DNA from: JAWXUU01 sp044426045 | GTDB taxonomy: Bacteria > Bacillota > Clostridia > Christensenellales > CAMQZB01 | Direction: 5' to 3' | DNA: 64,000 bases | Assembly (NCBI GenBank): GCA_044426045.1 | Contig: JAWXUX010000004.1 | Span: 62,001 to 126,000, forward strand | In this document: piece by piece, positions 61,313 through 64,000 of the stretch | Layout: every line of letters starts with the position of its first letter | Numbering within the stretch: position 1 is the first letter of the stretch | Notes under the pieces: generated by a model | What the model was told of the DNA's origin: nothing | Database searches by the model: none | Seen by the model: only the letters and a program-made list of their open reading frames with translations | Made by a program: the position numbers and the translations under genes

Positions 61313-62410
61313 TTGAAAGGATACGTATCGTTTGATATAGAAAGTTGTAATGGCAAAAACGTCGGGGCAAGCATGTGCAGTTTTGGATATGCGGTTTATG
61401 ACGAAAATTGCAACATGATAAAAAAAGAGGATATTCTCATGAGCCCCATGTCGGGCACTTTCAAGCTATCATCAGGCAAGGGCGGAAACGGAATTGAGCT
61501 CGCGTATAGCGAAGAAACCTTCAAAAAATCGCCAAAATTTCCTAAGCTGTACGCCCAAATAAAAGAAATATTGCAAAGCAAAAAACTAGTGCTTGGATTT
61601 TCAATCTCGAACGATTTGAATTTTCTTAACAACGCATGCGATGAATATGGGCTTGAAAGAATTGAATTTTCATATGTCGACGTTCAAAAAATCCACAAGC
61701 AAGTGTTTGAAACTGAAAACTTTGAAGGGCTTTCAAAGCTAGCCGAAAGATACGAAATCGAGTTTTTGCCACACAGATCGGATGAAGACGCATTTGTGAC
61801 AGCGACTATTTTTGAAAATATCTTGAAAAATCAAGACATCAGCTTTGTCGAGTTCATGTCGAAATATAAAAAGAAATTCCAAATAAACAAAAGTGAAAAA
61901 GTTATTCTCGGTGATGAAAACTATTCAAAACGAGTGGCTCTTTCAACAACTAAATCTAAAAAAATCCTCATGCACAACTTTGTCGAAATGCAAAAGGATA
62001 CAGTGCGTGAAAAATCAACAAGACCATTTTTGAATGGCAAAGGCGTTTGTTTTTCCGACAGTTGGGAATATGAAGATATCAACTACACAAGAAGATTGAT
62101 TGCAAGATTGTATCAACTTGGCGGGAAATATAACGGCATGGCAAAATGGAGCAAATACCTTGTTATCGACAGCGAGCACGAGGGGGATAAAGACATTTTG
62201 TTTGAAAGACGTATCGCCCATGGTGAAAAAGTTGTAACGCTTGAAAAATCAGAATTCATAAAAATGCTCGGTGAAATTCCAGACATAAAATTTGACGATT
62301 GGAAAACCCTTTGCGAGCATAAAAGACAAGTGAAAAAAGAAAGATACAAAAAAATTGCCCTAGAAAACAGACTTGGTTCAAGTTCGCTAGTGGATAAAAC
62401 AAAACAATAA
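61313..62410 (+). CDS. DnaQ-like 3'-5' exonuclease with possible BRCT tail
   Basis: 365 residues. N-terminal DEDD exonuclease fold: FDIES with D8 and E10, a middle Asp in SISNDLNFLNNACDEYG, and HRSDEDAFVTATIF carrying the last His/Asp pair. The C-terminal half (about 240-330) contains KGVCFSDSWEYEDINYTRRLIARLYQLGG, split over a strand and a helix, and SKYLVIDSEHEGD, which looks like a BRCT-type domain as in some DNA polymerase III epsilon-like proteins. Start is TTG 61313, seven bases after AGGAG. Role could be proofreading or repair; target not shown. Confidence 0.75.
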   Translation: MKGYVSFDIESCNGKNVGASMCSFGYAVYDENCNMIKKEDILMSPMSGTFKLSSGKGGNGIELAYSEETFKKSPKFPKLYAQIKEILQSKKLVLGFSISNDLNFLNNACDEYGLERIEFSYVDVQKIHKQVFETENFEGLSKLAERYEIEFLPHRSDEDAFVTATIFENILKNQDISFVEFMSKYKKKFQINKSEKVILGDENYSKRVALSTTKSKKILMHNFVEMQKDTVREKSTRPFLNGKGVCFSDSWEYEDINYTRRLIARLYQLGGKYNGMAKWSKYLVIDSEHEGDKDILFERRIAHGEKVVTLEKSEFIKMLGEIPDIKFDDWKTLCEHKRQVKKERYKKIALENRLGSSSLVDKTKQ

Positions 62411-62430
62411 TCAAACAATATAACAAAATC

Positions 62431-62458
62431 AGAAGCATCAAACGGTGCTTCTTTTTTA
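62431..62458 (+). terminator. Rho-independent terminator after the exonuclease gene
   Basis: AGAAGCATC (62431-62439), loop AAAC, GGTGCTTCT (62444-62452) with one G-U pair, then T6. Confidence 0.85.
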
Positions 62459-62470
62459 TTGCAAATAAAG

Positions 62471-62488
62471 TAGAGCAGTTCTAAAAAG
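62471..62488 (+). repeat. Diverged gene-end repeat copy
   Basis: TAGAGCAGTTCTAAAAAG resembles the repeat at 964-982 (TAAGGGCACTTCTAAAAAG) and lies between the two terminators of the convergent exonuclease and PFOR genes. Confidence 0.35.
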
Positions 62489-62517
62489 ACAAAAAACCAA
62501 AAAAACACAAAAAATAA

Positions 62518-62549
62518 ATGGTGCGGAAAATTCCGCACCATCTTTTTTT
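62518..62549. terminator. Bidirectional terminator between exonuclease and PFOR genes
   Basis: ATGGTGCGGAA (62518-62528) pairs with TTCCGCACCAT (62531-62541), followed by T-rich on the plus strand; on the minus strand TTTATTTTTTG follows, so it ends the PFOR gene. Confidence 0.88.
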
Positions 62550-62565
62550 AGGATTAATTTCAATA

Positions 62566-64000
62566 TTATACAAGTTTCTTGTATGATTCAATTCTGTTTG
62601 CAGCTTCTTGTTCAGCTCTTTCGAACAAAGCTTCTGCTTTTTCAGGATTTTGTTTTTTGAGTGAAGCGTATCTAACTTCTGAACCAATGAAGTCTTGGTA
62701 TTTTTCAGTAGTTTGATTTTTGCTGTCAAGAGTGAATGGGTTTTTGCCAGCTTCAATCAAAGTTGGGTTGTATCTGTAAAGTGACCAGTAACCAGCTTCA
62801 ACGGCACGTTTCATTTCGTTTTGAGTCATGCTCATGTTGATACCGTGGTTGATACATGGTGCGTAACAGATGATAAGTGAAGGACCATTGTAAGCTTCAG
62901 CTTCTTTAATAGCGTTCACGAATTGAGTTTGGTTTGCACCCATAGAGCATTGTGCAACATAAACGTAGCCATAACTCATAGCAATCATACCAAGGTCTTT
63001 TTTCTTGATGTTTTTACCAGCAGCTGCGAATTTTGCAATCGCACCAGTTGGAGTTGATTTTGAAGCTTGTCCACCAGTGTTAGAGTAAACTTCAGTATCC
63101 AAAACAAGAATGTTAACGTCTTCGCCCATTGCGATAACGTGGTCAAGACCGCCGTAACCGATATCGTAAGCCCAACCGTCACCACCAAAGATCCAGATTG
63201 ATTTTTTAACTAGGCAATCAGCAGCACCTTCGATTGAAGCCACAAGGTCGCCAAGAGCGCCGTCATATGATTTTCCGAAAGTTGCTTTAACAGCTTCAGT
63301 TGCTGTGATAGAAGCATCAGTATCGTTTTTGTTAGCAATCCAAGTGCTGTAAGCATCAGCTGTTGCAGCATCAACACCAAGTTCGATAGCTTTTTGCATA
63401 TTTTCAGTCAAATTAGCACGTTTTGCAGCATATGCAAGGTTCATACCATAACCGAATTCAGCATTATCTTCGAACAAGCTGTTTGCCCAAGCAGGACCGT
63501 GACCTTTTTTGTTAACAGTGTAAGGACAAGTTGGAGCAGAACCGCCATAGATTGAAGAACAACCAGTAGCATTTGCAATCACCATTCTGTCACCGAATAA
63601 TTGAGTGATAACTTTAACGTAAGGAGTTTCGCCACAACCAGCACAAGCGCCAGAGAATTCAAACAAAGGTTGTTCAAATTGGCTACCTTTAACGCTGAAT
63701 TTGTTGAATGTGTTTGGAATTTCAGGAACTTGAAGTGAATATTCATAGTTAGCAGTTTCAACATCAACAATTGATGCAAGACTAACCATTTCAAGTGCTT
63801 TATTTTTCGCAGGACAAACATTTGCACAAACGCCACAACCAGAGCAGTCTAGTGGAGAAATTTGCATTCTGTATTGGAAACCAGGTTTGCCAGTGCAATC
63901 TTTTGTTTCGAAAGAAGCAGGAGCGTCAGCAACGTTTTCAGCTACAACTGGTCTTATTACTGCGTGAGGACAAACGAAAGAACATTGGTTACATTGAATA
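62566..64000 (-). CDS. nifJ: Pyruvate:ferredoxin oxidoreductase, C-terminal part (5' partial)
   Basis: Oxidises pyruvate to acetyl-CoA and CO2, passing electrons to ferredoxin. The frame stays open to the window edge: upstream of the Met at 63867 the codons read IQCNQCSFVCPHAVIRP, the first [4Fe-4S] motif, so the gene continues outside. Seen here: two ferredoxin-type clusters (CNQCSFVC and CSGCGVCANVCPAK), the TPP-binding domain (FSGACAGCGETPY, FGGDGWAYDIGYGGLDH, YSNTGGQASKSTPTGA) and the C-terminal tail. About 478 residues of an expected ~1,170. Its stop lies just before the shared terminator. Confidence 0.96.
   Translation of the reverse strand, partial: IQCNQCSFVCPHAVIRPVVAENVADAPASFETKDCTGKPGFQYRMQISPLDCSGCGVCANVCPAKNKALEMVSLASIVDVETANYEYSLQVPEIPNTFNKFSVKGSQFEQPLFEFSGACAGCGETPYVKVITQLFGDRMVIANATGCSSIYGGSAPTCPYTVNKKGHGPAWANSLFEDNAEFGYGMNLAYAAKRANLTENMQKAIELGVDAATADAYSTWIANKNDTDASITATEAVKATFGKSYDGALGDLVASIEGAADCLVKKSIWIFGGDGWAYDIGYGGLDHVIAMGEDVNILVLDTEVYSNTGGQASKSTPTGAIAKFAAAGKNIKKKDLGMIAMSYGYVYVAQCSMGANQTQFVNAIKEAEAYNGPSLIICYAPCINHGINMSMTQNEMKRAVEAGYWSLYRYNPTLIEAGKNPFTLDSKNQTTEKYQDFIGSEVRYASLKKQNPEKAEALFERAEQEAANRIESYKKLV

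Noticed and set aside
1..64000. Defence island, prophage or integrative element
   Set aside because: No integrase, transposase, restriction, toxin or phage genes were found; all large frames are housekeeping or metabolic.

Overview
This window is an A+T-rich stretch of what looks like an anaerobic Clostridia-type Firmicute. Evidence: a Spo0A homologue, MutS2, a short HisG with its HisZ partner, a pyruvate:ferredoxin oxidoreductase, an FtsL/FtsQ/FtsA/FtsZ set, strong AGGAGG-type ribosome binding sites, lipoprotein signal peptides and a MurE with the DNPR motif (meso-diaminopimelate wall). TTG and GTG starts are in use. No tRNA, rRNA, CRISPR array or transposase gene was found. The content is almost entirely chromosomal housekeeping; the unusual material lies in the intergenic repeats, in gene order and in divergent motifs.

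Layout. 1-963: 5'-truncated aldo-keto reductase, then a 578-bp gap with a small inverted-repeat-bounded element. 1542-16067: division and cell wall (dcw) cluster mraZ-rsmH-ftsL-ftsI-(rubrerythrin)-murE-mraY-murD-ftsW-murA-ftsQ-ftsA-ftsZ, without murF, murG, murC or ddl. 16197-24322: flavin reductase-like protein, then psuK-psuG followed by a BMP lipoprotein and a nucleoside-type ABC transporter, which together suggest uptake and breakdown of (pseudo)nucleosides. 24540-27850: DUF2156 protein and an aconitase-family enzyme. 27959-28714 (minus): spo0A, with a consensus 0A box in the divergent region shared with mutS2. 28985-35631: mutS2, nifS-like cysteine desulfurase, thiI, a DUF368/PopT lipid-carrier transporter (minus) and a TtcA-like tRNA thiolase. 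35784-43473: malic enzyme, fumarase, a GPH sugar symporter with a PIG-L deacetylase, then an NSS symporter with DJ-1 and metallo-beta-lactamase proteins.

43708-45842: purC-purF. 46040-53595: a complete ten-gene histidine operon hisZGDCBHAFIE with several overlapping stops and starts. 53727-56453: purA-purB. 56451-56736: a roughly 286-bp inverted-repeat element between the convergent purB and glnQ. 56734-58971 (minus): polar amino-acid ABC transporter (binding protein, permease, ATPase). 59088-59348 (minus): a small three-helix membrane protein. 59540-62410: proS and a DnaQ-like exonuclease with a possible BRCT tail. 62566-64000 (minus): 3' part of the pyruvate:ferredoxin oxidoreductase gene, cut by the window edge.

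Purine (purC, F, A, B) and histidine synthesis sit side by side, and aconitase, fumarase, malic enzyme and PFOR form part of an anaerobic central metabolism. I did not find a clear-cut new defence or mobile system. The best leads are (i) a family of short GGGCACTTCTAAA-like repeats placed at gene ends, some in 15-bp tandem arrays, (ii) the inverted-repeat element at 56451-56736, (iii) the divergent MurD nucleotide-binding loop within a dcw cluster lacking murF and murG, and (iv) a palindromic promoter in front of the sugar symporter/deacetylase pair.
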